Counted from the first letter of the stretch, positions 52,789-61,756 are shown. The stretch is 64,000 nt of DNA from Pontivivens insulae (GCF_900302495.1 NZ_OMKW01000003.1:186001-250000); one strand, 5' to 3'. Program-made: numbers and translations. Notes: a model not told the origin generated them from the sequence alone.

Positions 52789-53454
52789 GTGCGCTTCTTG
52801 CTGGTTGAGGACAATCAAGGACTGGCGGACGCCATCGTCGCGCGCCTGGAACTGGATGGCCATGTTATCGACCATGCCGCAGATCTCGACACCGCCGCCG
52901 CCTTTTCGGACTCCACTGATTACGAATTGATTTTGCTCGATATTATGTTACCAGACGGTGATGGGCGAACCTTTTTGAAGGATCACCGCGCCCGCCAAAC
53001 CGAGACGCCCGTGATCGTATTGACCGCCCGCTCAGAAGTATCTGACCGGGTCAATTTGTTGGATCTCGGTGCGGATGACTATCTGACAAAACCGTTCGAT
53101 TTTTCCGAGCTGGAAGCCCGCGTCCGGGCCGTTCTGCGCCGTCGCCGCGGGGCGGCGAGCAATCACATCCGGCTTGCCGACCTCGGATTCGATCCGCTCT
53201 CGGGAACACTTTCGATTGCGGGAAAGACGACCCAACTGCGCAACAAAGAGCTGCGTCTGCTCGAAGTGTTGATCGCGGCACCTGACCGGAATTTCTCAAA
53301 GGCGAAACTCGTCGATCGGTTGTTCAGCTATGATGACGACGTCTCCGAGAATGCAATCGAGGTCTATATTGGGCGCCTGCGCAAGCGGCTGGAAGGGTCC
53401 GGGGTCGCTATCGTGACAACGCGGGGCGTCGGCTATCGCCTGACCCTTCAATGA
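52789..53454 (+). CDS. tctD: response regulator TctD (OmpR family)
   Basis: A 221-residue regulator. The receiver domain (residues 1-115) keeps the acidic pair VEDNQGL, the phospho-acceptor Asp in LILLDIMLPDGDGRTFL, TARSE and Lys in YLTKPFDFSELEARV. The C-terminal winged helix contains ELRLLEVLIAAPDRNFSKAK and NAIEVYIGRLRKRLEG. It starts with GTG (52789) with GGAG upstream. It is coupled to tctE by a 4-base overlap and probably regulates the divergent tctCBA operon. Confidence 0.93.
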   Translation: MRFLLVEDNQGLADAIVARLELDGHVIDHAADLDTAAAFSDSTDYELILLDIMLPDGDGRTFLKDHRARQTETPVIVLTARSEVSDRVNLLDLGADDYLTKPFDFSELEARVRAVLRRRRGAASNHIRLADLGFDPLSGTLSIAGKTTQLRNKELRLLEVLIAAPDRNFSKAKLVDRLFSYDDDVSENAIEVYIGRLRKRLEGSGVAIVTTRGVGYRLTLQ

Positions 53455-54824
53455 ACACGGCAACGGTTCCCGCCTCCGGCTCGATCCGGCGCCGCCTGAT
53501 CGTGCAATTGGTGGCGGGCGCGGCGGTGCTGGCGGCCCTCCTCTTCTTTGTCGTTCAGGATCTCTCCCGCAGACTTGCAGAGAATGCGCAGGACAACGTG
53601 CTAATCGCGTCGGCCACGTCGATATCTGACGCGATGCGGGTCGAGGGCCAGGCCATCACGGTCGATATCCCCTATTCAGCCCTGTCGATGCTTGGCTCAG
53701 TCAGCGACGATAGGGTCTTCTATGCTGTGCTGATCGACGGTGAGCTGCTGACCGGGTACGAAAATCTCGAAGGCCCGGAGGGCGGGGGCGCTGCCACGGG
53801 GCGCTATGCCGGGGATGATGTCCGCGTTGTGGCGGTCGAGCGCACGCTATCCGTCGCAGGCACACTGCGCGAGGCCCGCGTGATCGTCGCCCAGACACGC
53901 AGCGGCCAGCAGGCGGTGCGTGCGACCATCGCCCAGGTTGCCGCGACACTCGGCGTAGGCTTCTTCGTTCTGTCGGTCGTCAGTGGTATCCTCGCGGCCA
54001 ATGCGGCGGTTCGCCCGCTCCGACGTCTCACGGGATCCATCGCACGACGTGGCCCTGACGACCTGCGCCCGGTCACGGCTCCGGCCCCGCAGGAAATGCT
54101 GCCACTCGTCAGCGCGCTCAACGGGTTCATGGAGCGATTGAAGGCGTCCCTCTCACGTTCCGAAGATTTCATCGCAGAGGCGGCGCACCGCGTGCGCACA
54201 CCGCTGGCCACCGTCCGCACGCAGGCCGAAATCGCACTCAGACGCGTTGAGCGACCCGAAAACCGGGCGGCCCTGCGCGAGATGATCCGTGCCATCGATG
54301 AAAGCTCCCGTTCGGCGGGCCAACTTCTCGATCATGCCGTCGTCACATTCCGCTCAGACACGCTCGAACAGACAGCCATCGACCTGCAAACTCTAGCGGA
54401 AGAAACCGCAGAACGCCTCGCCCCACTGGCCGAGATGCGCGACATCGACCTGATCGTGGCGGAGGACAGCATGCCTGCCCCCACACGCGGCGACCCGATC
54501 CTGTTGACGAGCGCTCTGCGCAACGTTCTGGACAACGCCATCAAATACGGGCCGGAAGCCGGGCGCGTCACGATGCGCAGCTATGTCGAAGATCAATATG
54601 CGATCCTCAGCGTCGAGGATGAGGGGAAGGGATTTCCCGACGGGGAACAAGCGCTCACCGGTCGCTTTGCCCGGGGCGCCAATGTGGGTGGGATCGTCGG
54701 CTCCGGCCTCGGGCTGACTATCGTTGAGGAGGTCGTCTCCACCCATGGCGGACAACTGATCCTGCGCAATCATCCAGAAGGAGGAGGCGCATGCGTGCTG
54801 CTCTGCTTGCCCTATTTACCCTGA
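53451..54824 (+). CDS. tctE: sensor histidine kinase TctE
   Basis: A 457-residue membrane kinase. A first membrane segment (about residues 14-38), a periplasmic sensor domain of about 120 residues and a second segment (around 165-187) are followed by a HAMP-like linker, the H box FIAEAAHRVRTPLATVRTQA with phospho-acceptor His, N box NVLDNAIKYGPEAG and G boxes VEDEGKGFPDGEQ and GSGLGLTIVEEVV. It phosphorylates TctD in response to the carboxylate or to its binding protein. Confidence 0.93.
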   Translation: MNTATVPASGSIRRRLIVQLVAGAAVLAALLFFVVQDLSRRLAENAQDNVLIASATSISDAMRVEGQAITVDIPYSALSMLGSVSDDRVFYAVLIDGELLTGYENLEGPEGGGAATGRYAGDDVRVVAVERTLSVAGTLREARVIVAQTRSGQQAVRATIAQVAATLGVGFFVLSVVSGILAANAAVRPLRRLTGSIARRGPDDLRPVTAPAPQEMLPLVSALNGFMERLKASLSRSEDFIAEAAHRVRTPLATVRTQAEIALRRVERPENRAALREMIRAIDESSRSAGQLLDHAVVTFRSDTLEQTAIDLQTLAEETAERLAPLAEMRDIDLIVAEDSMPAPTRGDPILLTSALRNVLDNAIKYGPEAGRVTMRSYVEDQYAILSVEDEGKGFPDGEQALTGRFARGANVGGIVGSGLGLTIVEEVVSTHGGQLILRNHPEGGGACVLLCLPYLP

Positions 54825-55816
54825 TTTCCCCGGTGGCCTCCGCTTATGAGATTGAGGACCGAACGCTATTTGCCGCAACCGGCGCAACTGCCGACGTCAC
54901 GCTGAAGGTTCTTTCAACAGCGGACACGGATGTGTTCGCGCCAATCCTGCGCAGTTTTCAGGCGGACAATCCCTCTGTCGCCGTCGACTATATCACCGTC
55001 AGCAGCGCGGAGATCATGGTCGCCGTTGTAGAGGAACAGGAAGCCTTCGACCTCGTCATCTCGTCCGCGATGGATTTGCAGATCAAGCTATCAAACGATG
55101 GCTATGCCCAGCCCCATCGCTCTTCCGCCACGCAGGCGCTGCCAGATTGGGCCGCATGGCGGGAAGAGGTGTTCGGCTTCACCCGCGAACCGGCCAGTAT
55201 CGTTCTGTCCCGCGCTGCCTTCGACGGGCTGGACCTGCCCCGGACCCGTCCTGATCTCATCCGCATCCTGCGCGAAAACCCGGATCGCTTTCGGGGTCGG
55301 ATCGGGACATATGACATCCGGCAGAGCGGTCTGGGCTATCTTTTCGCCACGCAGGACAGCCGAAATTCCGAGACCTTCTGGCGGCTTTCAGAAACGCTCG
55401 GCAGCCTGGGCACCCGTCTCTACTGCTGCTCGGGCGCAATGATCGACGATGTGGAAGAGGGCGAGCTTGCCATCGCCTATAACGTATTGGGCAGCTATGC
55501 GACCGCGCGGCTGGACGGGGGTGACAGCTCCGTTATCGTGCTGCCACAGGACTACGTGACGCTGATGCTGCGCAGCGCGTTGATCCCGGCCAATGCGGCG
55601 CATCCAGATACAGCCGGTGCGCTTGTCGATCATCTGATTACCGACGCCCTCGGTGATGATCTGCCAGATCGGCCCTTCCCTGCCCTTCTCCCGATGGGGC
55701 AGGATGCGGCAACCGCCCCCAGCCCGATCCGTCTGGGCCCGGGGCTTCTTGTCTTTCTGGACCGCCTGCGGCGCGAGAATTTCATCCGCGCGTGGGAAGC
55801 CTCAATGTTGCAATAG
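54791..55816 (+). CDS. periplasmic binding protein linked to the TctDE sensor
   Basis: A 341-residue exported protein with a signal peptide (MRAALLALFTLISPVASA) and a class-II periplasmic binding fold: LKVLSTADTDVFAPILRSFQ, YITVSSAEIMVAVVEEQEAF and VISSAMDLQIKLSNDGYAQP. It resembles Fe3+/spermidine-type ABC binding proteins, but no permease or ATPase is adjacent. Its start overlaps the tctE end by 34 bases and has a strong GGAGGAGG ribosome site within tctE. The tight coupling suggests it presents ligand to TctE rather than to a transporter; this is inference. Confidence 0.85.
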   Translation: MRAALLALFTLISPVASAYEIEDRTLFAATGATADVTLKVLSTADTDVFAPILRSFQADNPSVAVDYITVSSAEIMVAVVEEQEAFDLVISSAMDLQIKLSNDGYAQPHRSSATQALPDWAAWREEVFGFTREPASIVLSRAAFDGLDLPRTRPDLIRILRENPDRFRGRIGTYDIRQSGLGYLFATQDSRNSETFWRLSETLGSLGTRLYCCSGAMIDDVEEGELAIAYNVLGSYATARLDGGDSSVIVLPQDYVTLMLRSALIPANAAHPDTAGALVDHLITDALGDDLPDRPFPALLPMGQDAATAPSPIRLGPGLLVFLDRLRRENFIRAWEASMLQ

Positions 55817-55826
55817 GATCAAGCTC

Positions 55827-56534
55827 ATGACCGAACCCGTTTTCCGCGCCGACGCCTACCTTCGGGAGCTCGAAGCAACAGTGGTTTCCAGCAGTAGCGA
55901 GGGTATCGTCCTGGATCGGACAATCTTCTACCCCACAGGTGGCGGACAGCCCGGCGATGCCGGGACCCTGACGTGGGACGGGGGCACAACCGCAATCCAA
56001 ACCGCGATCAAGGCCGACGCAGACGCAATCGCCCTCGTGCCCACAGAGGGAGCAGTCTTGCCCAAAGTGGGCGACACCGTCTTGCAGATCCTCGATTGGG
56101 ATACGCGCCATCGCCACATGCGAGTGCACACCGCTCTCCACCTTCTCAGCGTCGTGGTGCCCCTTCCGGTGTCCGGCGGGTCCATCGGCGCCCAGAAGGG
56201 TCGCCTCGATTTCGACATGCCCGAAGCTCCCGCTGACAAGCAGGCGCTGGAAGACGCGCTCAACGCCCTGATCGCTGCGGATCATCCGGTATCAGAGGAG
56301 TGGATCACCGATGCCGAACTGGACGCCAATCCCGACCTGGTAAAGACGATGAGTGTCAAACCTCCCCGCGGCTCAGGCCGGGTGCGGCTCGTCCGCATCG
56401 GGACCGATATCGACCTGCAACCCTGCGGCGGAACCCATGTGCGCCGCACCGCAGAGATCGGCCGCATCCGGTTGGGTAAGGTGGAAAAGAAGGGGCGTCA
56501 GAACCGCCGGATCAGCGTCCATCTCGAAGAGTGA
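55827..56534 (+). CDS. alanyl-tRNA editing protein (AlaX-type)
   Basis: A 235-residue free-standing editing domain that hydrolyses mischarged Ser/Gly-tRNA-Ala. The zinc motifs are both present: HTALH (in HMRVHTALHLLSVVV) near residue 100 and CGGTH (LQPCGGTHVRRTAEIG) near residue 200, together with the FYPTGGGQPGDAG loop. Length fits AlaX-M. ATG 55827 with AGGA upstream is preferred over an upstream in-frame start within the binding-protein gene. A tRNA-Ser(GGA) follows. Confidence 0.92.
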   Translation: MTEPVFRADAYLRELEATVVSSSSEGIVLDRTIFYPTGGGQPGDAGTLTWDGGTTAIQTAIKADADAIALVPTEGAVLPKVGDTVLQILDWDTRHRHMRVHTALHLLSVVVPLPVSGGSIGAQKGRLDFDMPEAPADKQALEDALNALIAADHPVSEEWITDAELDANPDLVKTMSVKPPRGSGRVRLVRIGTDIDLQPCGGTHVRRTAEIGRIRLGKVEKKGRQNRRISVHLEE

Positions 56535-56592
56535 CTTTCCCCTGTCGATGGGGCTTGCACTCCGCTTCCGCATCGCTATAACCGCGCCTCAC

Positions 56593-56682
56593 GGAGAGGT
56601 GGCCGAGTGGTCGAAGGCGCACGCCTGGAAAGTGTGTAGGCGGGAGACCGTCTCCAGGGTTCGAATCCCTGTCTCTCCGCCA
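56593..56682 (+). tRNA. tRNA-Ser (anticodon GGA)
   Basis: A 90-base class II tRNA with encoded CCA. The acceptor stem is GGAGAGG with TCTCTCC and discriminator G. The anticodon arm is CACGC-CTGGAAA-GTGTG with anticodon GGA, followed by a long variable arm (GGCGGGAGACCGTCTC) and T arm AGGGTTCGAATCCCT. It decodes UCC/UCU. Confidence 0.97.
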
Positions 56683-56971
56683 TTACCCCCAATATTGACT
56701 GATTTGTTAGGTCCACTACAGGCCCGACGCCGCCTGTTAACGGGCCGGTCTCAGCCGAAATTCTGTTGAGCCATCTCAATTTCCAGCTGACACTAATCTT
56801 TCGCGCCAACGTCACCCGCAGCGGATCGACGGCCCAACGACCGACGCCAACGATAGCGACTGGGGGAAGTCGGCCAGCCGATTCCAGCGCTTTTGTTCCA
56901 CCCAATAGCCGGACTCAGGCCCGCCTCACCGACGGCAAATACACTTGCTCACGGCGATACCGCACAAATGA
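56683..56971. other. gene-free stretch after tRNA-Ser, possibly remnant sequence
   Basis: About 290 bases without a convincing gene between tRNA-Ser and the terminator of the TRAP operon. On the minus strand a start-less frame near 56905-56800 would read GYWVEQKRWNRLADFPQSLS before a stop, which looks like a decayed coding remnant but cannot be assigned. A GGCCCG/CGGGCC inverted repeat lies near 56720-56745. Position at a tRNA 3' end is compatible with an old insertion scar. Confidence 0.35.
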
Positions 56972-57002
56972 AACCGGGGGCACGTCAGACGTGCCCCCGG
57001 TT
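56972..57002 (-). terminator. strong hairpin terminator of the TRAP operon
   Basis: A perfect 14-bp stem (56972-56985 with 56989-57002) and a 3-base loop, 28 bases after the TRAP large permease stop. On the minus strand it is followed by TTTCATTTG. It is likely the operon terminator; it could also stop plus-strand transcription from the tRNA side. Confidence 0.85.
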
Positions 57003-57030
57003 CGGTTGTTTTGCGTTCTGCGATGGACCG

Positions 57031-58314
57031 TTATCCCAGCACTTGCGGCAACCACAGCGCAATGGACGGGAACGCGATCAGGGCTGCTGCCATGGCCAGC
57101 ATCATCAGCACATAGGGGATCGCTCCCAGCATCACCTCGTTCAGACTGCCCGACTTGCGCGCGCCTTGCACGACGTAGAGGTTCAACCCAACCGGCGGTG
57201 TGATCAGCGCCATCTCGATCATCACAATCATCAGGATACCAAACCAGATCGGATCATATCCCAGCTCGACAACCAGCGGCACGATGATCGGGATGGTCAC
57301 AACCATCAGGCTCAACGTCTCGATGAAGAAGCCGAGAACGATGTAGAGCAGAACGATCACGAGGATCGTGTAAAGCGGTGTCAGACCAAGACCTGAGAGG
57401 AAGCTCTCCAGCTCGCGCCCCAGCCCGGCAGAGGCCAGCGTGAAGTTCAGGAACGAGGCCCCGATCACGATCAGCATGATCATCGAGGTGATTTTCACGG
57501 TGCCAAGAACGCTTTCCACGATCATGTTGCGGGTGATGCCGCCAAACGCTGCGGCGATGACCAGCGCACCTGCCACCCCGACAGCAGCCGCCTCGGTCGG
57601 GGTTGCCCAACCCATGTAGATCGACCCGACGATCAGCGCGAAGAGCACGATGATCGGCCCCAGATCGATAAGCGCCCGCAGCATCTGGCCCAACGGGAAT
57701 GTCCTGCGGCCTCCACCCAATTCAGGACGGATCGAGCAGATGATGGCCGTGATGATCATGAAGGCGACCGCGAGGCCAAGCCCTGGGATCAAGCCCGCCA
57801 GAAACAGCTGCGGGATCGAGCTTTGGGTCAGAAATCCATAGACGATCAGGTTGATCGACGGCGGGATCATGATGCCCAACGTGCCCCCGGCCGCGATTGC
57901 ACCCGAGAAGAGTTTGGGATCGTAGCCCAGTTTCTCGGCCTGCGGCATTGCGACCGTGGCGACCGTGGCCGCCGTGGCGACAGAAGAGCCGGACGTGGCC
58001 GAGAACATCGTGGCCGTCGCCACGTTCGCATGCACCAGCCCCCCCGGCAGCCAGCTGACCCACCGGTCGAGCGCGGCATAGGTTCGCGCGGCAATGCCGG
58101 AACGCACCAGAATCTCACCCAACAGAACGAAGAATGGAATGGCGATCAGCGTGGCCGAATTGGACGCCGACCAGACCATATTGCCCAATCCGCGGATCAG
58201 CGGGAATGGAGAGAAAAACGTATCGACCCCGATCCCCAGCAGGAACAACACGATCCCAACCGGGATCGAGAGGGTCAGAAGGCCCAGCAGGCCGACGGCA
58301 ACATAGCCAATCAT
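57031..58314 (-). CDS. TRAP transporter large permease (DctM-like)
   Basis: A 427-residue protein with about twelve membrane segments. It keeps GLLTLSIPVGIVLFLLGIG, the SATSGSSVATAATVATVAMP signature, GTLGIMIPPSINLIVYGFLT and a C-terminal IALITPPVGLNLYVVQGARK. It imports an organic acid or related solute using sodium. Overlaps the small permease stop by 4 bases, last gene of the operon. Confidence 0.95.
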   Translation of the reverse strand: MIGYVAVGLLGLLTLSIPVGIVLFLLGIGVDTFFSPFPLIRGLGNMVWSASNSATLIAIPFFVLLGEILVRSGIAARTYAALDRWVSWLPGGLVHANVATATMFSATSGSSVATAATVATVAMPQAEKLGYDPKLFSGAIAAGGTLGIMIPPSINLIVYGFLTQSSIPQLFLAGLIPGLGLAVAFMIITAIICSIRPELGGGRRTFPLGQMLRALIDLGPIIVLFALIVGSIYMGWATPTEAAAVGVAGALVIAAAFGGITRNMIVESVLGTVKITSMIMLIVIGASFLNFTLASAGLGRELESFLSGLGLTPLYTILVIVLLYIVLGFFIETLSLMVVTIPIIVPLVVELGYDPIWFGILMIVMIEMALITPPVGLNLYVVQGARKSGSLNEVMLGAIPYVLMMLAMAAALIAFPSIALWLPQVLG

Positions 58315-58859
58315 TGAAGTGTATCCTGTTCGGCAAAGGCTCCGATGGCCTCTTCACTGCCTTCAAAATCGCGACGGAAGATGAGGGAGGCGGCGAGCAA
58401 CGTGACGACGGCACTCATCCCCGCAAACCAAAGCCACCCGGCAAACCAAGGTGCCTGCACCCAGATCAACGGCGTCTCAAGCGGCGTATTGGCGGTGGAC
58501 CCTTGCGTCCAGCTGCGCGCAACAACCGGCCAGCACTTGATCGCGATCAGCACCACCACACCGGTCATCACCACCATCGAGAACAGATCGAACATCGCAC
58601 GACCGAAGGCCGGGGCGCGGGTGCGCAACAGATCGATGCGCACATGGCCGAGTTCCAGCAGCGTATAGGCCATGCCCCATGAGGTCGCGATGGCCATGGC
58701 ATAACCACTGATTTCGTCCGTTCCGCCAAGAGAGGACCCCACCTGGCGCAATATGATGTCGAGCAGCACGACAGCAGCACATAAGAGCAGCATGAGGCCG
58801 ACGAGAAGCGCCACACTTCGATTTAATCGCCTCAGGCGCATCAACATCATTCGTTCCAT
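58311..58859 (-). CDS. TRAP transporter small permease (DctQ-like)
   Basis: A 182-residue protein with four membrane segments (ALLVGLMLLLCAAVVLLDII, GYAMAIATSWGMAYTLLE, MVVMTGVVVLIAIK and LWFAGMSAVVTLLAASLIF), the usual DctQ layout; HVRIDLLRTRAPAF is the conserved cytoplasmic loop. It follows the binding-protein gene by 29 bases and overlaps the large permease. Confidence 0.92.
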   Translation of the reverse strand: MERMMLMRLRRLNRSVALLVGLMLLLCAAVVLLDIILRQVGSSLGGTDEISGYAMAIATSWGMAYTLLELGHVRIDLLRTRAPAFGRAMFDLFSMVVMTGVVVLIAIKCWPVVARSWTQGSTANTPLETPLIWVQAPWFAGWLWFAGMSAVVTLLAASLIFRRDFEGSEEAIGAFAEQDTLQ

Positions 58860-58888
58860 TCGGGGTCCCCTCCTTTGCAGCGTTCAGA

Positions 58889-59920
58889 TCACTCGATCGT
58901 CACGCCAACTACTTGGCCCACAGAGGCATTCCAGCGCTCGGCCCAGTCGCCGCCCGCGCGCTCAGCCCAATCGGGCAGAACCTCACCCGTCAGCACATCG
59001 CGGGCGCGCGCCAGATCAGCATCCGTTGCTTCGACCAGTACCATCGAGCGGGCTTCCCCGGCCGGACAGTCACCATTGCCGGTCAGACACGCGACATCAT
59101 TGACCAGCGCATCCTGCGCACTTGCCCAGGCTGGGTCTTCGAAATTGGTGATGATCTGTTCCTGGATCAGATCCTGTGTCGCACTGTCCAGCCCGTTCCA
59201 ACGATCAAGATTCATCGCCGTCACGACCGAGTCCCAACCACCCAATGGCAGCGGCAAAAGATGGGTGGAAACTTCCCACCAACCGGCCGAGTAGCCGGAA
59301 CCTGCACCCGTCACCGCACAGTCCACAACACCGTTTTGCAAGGCGCCCGGCACCTCCGCGAAGGAGACGTTCACACCCTCGGCGCCCAGCGCCTCAAGCA
59401 ACTTGGCGGTCATACGGCCAGAGGCCCGCACCTTCAGACCTTCCAGATCATCCAGTCCCGCAATCTCGTGATTGCAGAACACGACCTGCGGCGGATAGGG
59501 CGCGATGGCCAGCACGTGGCTGTTGAACCGGTCACGATAGATGTCAGACACCATCGGGCGCGCCGCATCGACCATTGCCCGGGCCTCATCCGCCGTCAGC
59601 GCCAAGAGGGGCACATCCAGCCCTTCCAGCTCTGGCGCGTCGGACACGGCATAATCAGCGACGGTCATCGCGACATCATAGACCCCCTGTCCAAGCAGCG
59701 GATAAATGTCGCCCAGCCCAAGGCTCATCTGGTTGTGCGTGGTCAGAGCGACCGTGATCTCACCATTCGACGCGGCCGGCAGCGTCTCGTTCCAGAACGG
59801 CGCCTCATATTGGTTGTGCAAAGGCAGGCTGGACCAGCTGCCCACAACGGCCAGCTCTTCGGCCATGGCCGGGGCGGCCAGCGCAGTGCTCAGGGTGAGA
59901 AGCGTCAGTGTCTTACGCAT
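58889..59920 (-). CDS. TRAP transporter substrate-binding protein (DctP-like)
   Basis: A 343-residue periplasmic protein with a signal peptide (TLTLLTLSTALAAPAMA). Family features are GLKVRASGRMTAKLLEALGA (the carboxylate-binding Arg region) and FAEVPGALQNGVVDCAVTGA. A Cys pair in VACLTGNGDCPAG could form a disulfide. The ATG at 59920 has AGGAG 7 bases upstream. It follows the DUF1445 gene by 23 bases, suggesting co-transcription. Confidence 0.92.
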   Translation of the reverse strand: MRKTLTLLTLSTALAAPAMAEELAVVGSWSSLPLHNQYEAPFWNETLPAASNGEITVALTTHNQMSLGLGDIYPLLGQGVYDVAMTVADYAVSDAPELEGLDVPLLALTADEARAMVDAARPMVSDIYRDRFNSHVLAIAPYPPQVVFCNHEIAGLDDLEGLKVRASGRMTAKLLEALGAEGVNVSFAEVPGALQNGVVDCAVTGAGSGYSAGWWEVSTHLLPLPLGGWDSVVTAMNLDRWNGLDSATQDLIQEQIITNFEDPAWASAQDALVNDVACLTGNGDCPAGEARSMVLVEATDADLARARDVLTGEVLPDWAERAGGDWAERWNASVGQVVGVTIE

Positions 59921-59943
59921 GGTAGTCTCCTTGTTGGATTTGA

Positions 59944-60777
59944 TTATTGCTTGTTTTCGGGATGAAAGATCGGAATTTCCGCATCTTCGGGAATATCGGC
60001 GATCAGCATGTGACCGGGGGCATGGGTGATGCAGAGCGGCAGCCGCGCATTGGTCAGCACATTTTGCGGCGTGACCCCGCAGGCCCAGTAGACGGGCACC
60101 TCCCCCGGCTCCACCTCGACCGCGTCGCCCCAATCGGGTTGCGACAGATCCGCAATGCCGACCGAGGCGGGATCGCCGTGGCCGATCGGCGCGCCATGGG
60201 CGAGTGGATATTTGCGGCTGATTTCATAGGCATCTGCCACCCGATCCGCACGCACTGGCCGCATCGTAATGACCATCTTTCCGTGAAAGGGACCAGCGGG
60301 GACCAGATCAAGATTGGAACGGAACATCGGCACGGTCTGATCACGCTCAATATGGCGGATCGGAATGCCCTGCGCGATCAGCGCATTTTCAAAGGTGAAT
60401 GAGCAGCCCAACGCAACGGCCACAAAATCATCCTGCCAAAGCGCCGCAATCTCGGTCCGCTCTTCAATCAGGGCACCATCGGCAAAGACACGGTAACGCG
60501 GCACGTCGCTGCGGATATCGATATCTGCGCCCAATGTGTGCATCTGCGGACGACCGGTATCGCTGATCGCGACCACCGGACAGGGCTTGGGGTTGCGTTG
60601 GCAAAACCGGATGAAGTCGAGCGCATCAGCCTCGGGCAAGATCGCGAGGTTGCATTGCAGCTTGCCCGCGGCCAGCCCAGCGGTATGGCGCGTGTACTGC
60701 CCGTTGCGGATTTCAGCGCGCAGATCAGCAGCGCCAAGACGGGCAAGTTGAGCATGCGAAAGTTCTGCGACAGGCAT
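59944..60777 (-). CDS. putative hydro-lyase, DUF1445/UPF0317 family
   Basis: A 277-residue protein with the family landmarks HTAGLAAGKLQCNLAILP, FIRFCQRNPKPCPVVAISDT, GCSFTFENALI and VPVYWACGVTPQNVL. The family is related to the N-terminal part of mammalian D-glutamate cyclase, and the Bacillus member YcsI is encoded in the 5-oxoprolinase (ycsF-kipIA) operon; activity of the bacterial proteins is not established. Start at 60777 is a choice: GTG 60822 would add 15 residues. It lies between a LysR regulator and a TRAP system, pointing to catabolism of the imported compound. Confidence 0.82.
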   Translation of the reverse strand: MPVAELSHAQLARLGAADLRAEIRNGQYTRHTAGLAAGKLQCNLAILPEADALDFIRFCQRNPKPCPVVAISDTGRPQMHTLGADIDIRSDVPRYRVFADGALIEERTEIAALWQDDFVAVALGCSFTFENALIAQGIPIRHIERDQTVPMFRSNLDLVPAGPFHGKMVITMRPVRADRVADAYEISRKYPLAHGAPIGHGDPASVGIADLSQPDWGDAVEVEPGEVPVYWACGVTPQNVLTNARLPLCITHAPGHMLIADIPEDAEIPIFHPENKQ

Positions 60778-60873
60778 TGGCGGTCCATCTGTGTTCAACC
60801 TGTGCCAACGGTTCCACAGCACGCCAATTCATTCAAATTATCATTATCTATCTAAGTTGATAGATTCTGTGGA

Positions 60874-61743
60874 TCACTCCCGCCGCCAAGACACCGCAAT
60901 TTTTCGCGCGATCCCGGCCGCACTTTCGGCAAGAAAGCTGCGCGGCTCTGCCAGATAAGAGGCTGTAAAGTCTAGAGGTTTCGGTGCGAACCCTGGATCG
61001 AACTGCTCGATCCGTCCTGCGGCCACTTCCTCTTGCGCCAATACCAGCGGGTAAGGTCCAACGGCGACACCAGCCGCGATCATGCGCAGACTCGCTGAAA
61101 GAGACGCAGACGAATAGACCCGCACATCCGGCCCGACCGTGCGCGACAGATCGGCCATCAACTCACGATGTGGCCGCGTTTTCGCCGAATAAGAGATAAC
61201 CGGAATTTCGTCGAGCTTCACCGGCCCCCGCCCTGCCGCCTTGAACCAGGCCAGTTCGAACTGCGGCAGATCCACATTCTCAACCGAAAATTCAGAGACC
61301 GGCCCCATCAACAGGGCCAGATCCAGTCCCTGTTCAAGCAAGCTGTTGCGCAAATTGACCGAGATATCGACGGTCAGATCAATGTTTACACGCGGATAAG
61401 TGGTGCTGAGCGTCTTTAGGAAATCCGGCAGCCAACTTTGCGCAATGGTCTCGGACGCGCCAATCCGAAAAAGTCCTTCAGTCTCTTCAGGGCTGGCGAC
61501 CCGCGCCTTGATCTCTTCCTCGATGAACAGCATCTGCTCGACATAGGTCAGCAGCAATGCGCCGCGTTTGGTCAATGTCAGCCCTGTGGTCCCACGCTCG
61601 AAAAGCGGGGCCTGCAACTCATCCTCCAGCGTCGCGATCCGGGTGGAAATCGCGGGCTGTGACAGATGCAGCTGGTCTGACGCCCGACGAAATCCGCCCA
61701 GCCGCGCCACCCAATAAAACGTGCGAAGCTGGTTCAGGTTCAT
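60874..61743 (-). CDS. LysR family transcriptional regulator
   Basis: A 289-residue regulator with the N-terminal HTH (LNQLRTFYWVARLGGFRRAS, DQLHLSQPAISTRIATLEDE) and the LysR substrate-binding domain (LFRIGASETIAQSWLPDFLK). It lies upstream of the DUF1445-TRAP genes on the same strand, 96 bases before the chosen start of the DUF1445 gene. It probably controls them; most LysR genes are divergent from their targets, so same-strand placement is slightly unusual. Confidence 0.9.
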   Translation of the reverse strand: MNLNQLRTFYWVARLGGFRRASDQLHLSQPAISTRIATLEDELQAPLFERGTTGLTLTKRGALLLTYVEQMLFIEEEIKARVASPEETEGLFRIGASETIAQSWLPDFLKTLSTTYPRVNIDLTVDISVNLRNSLLEQGLDLALLMGPVSEFSVENVDLPQFELAWFKAAGRGPVKLDEIPVISYSAKTRPHRELMADLSRTVGPDVRVYSSASLSASLRMIAAGVAVGPYPLVLAQEEVAAGRIEQFDPGFAPKPLDFTASYLAEPRSFLAESAAGIARKIAVSWRRE

Positions 61744-61756
61744 CGCGTCCGCGCAA

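Noticed and set aside
56576-56905. Minus-strand open frame of 109 codons covering tRNA-Ser
   Set aside because: Its C-terminal half is the antisense of the tRNA (AERQGFEPW-type pattern), a well-known false gene; the rest has no family similarity.
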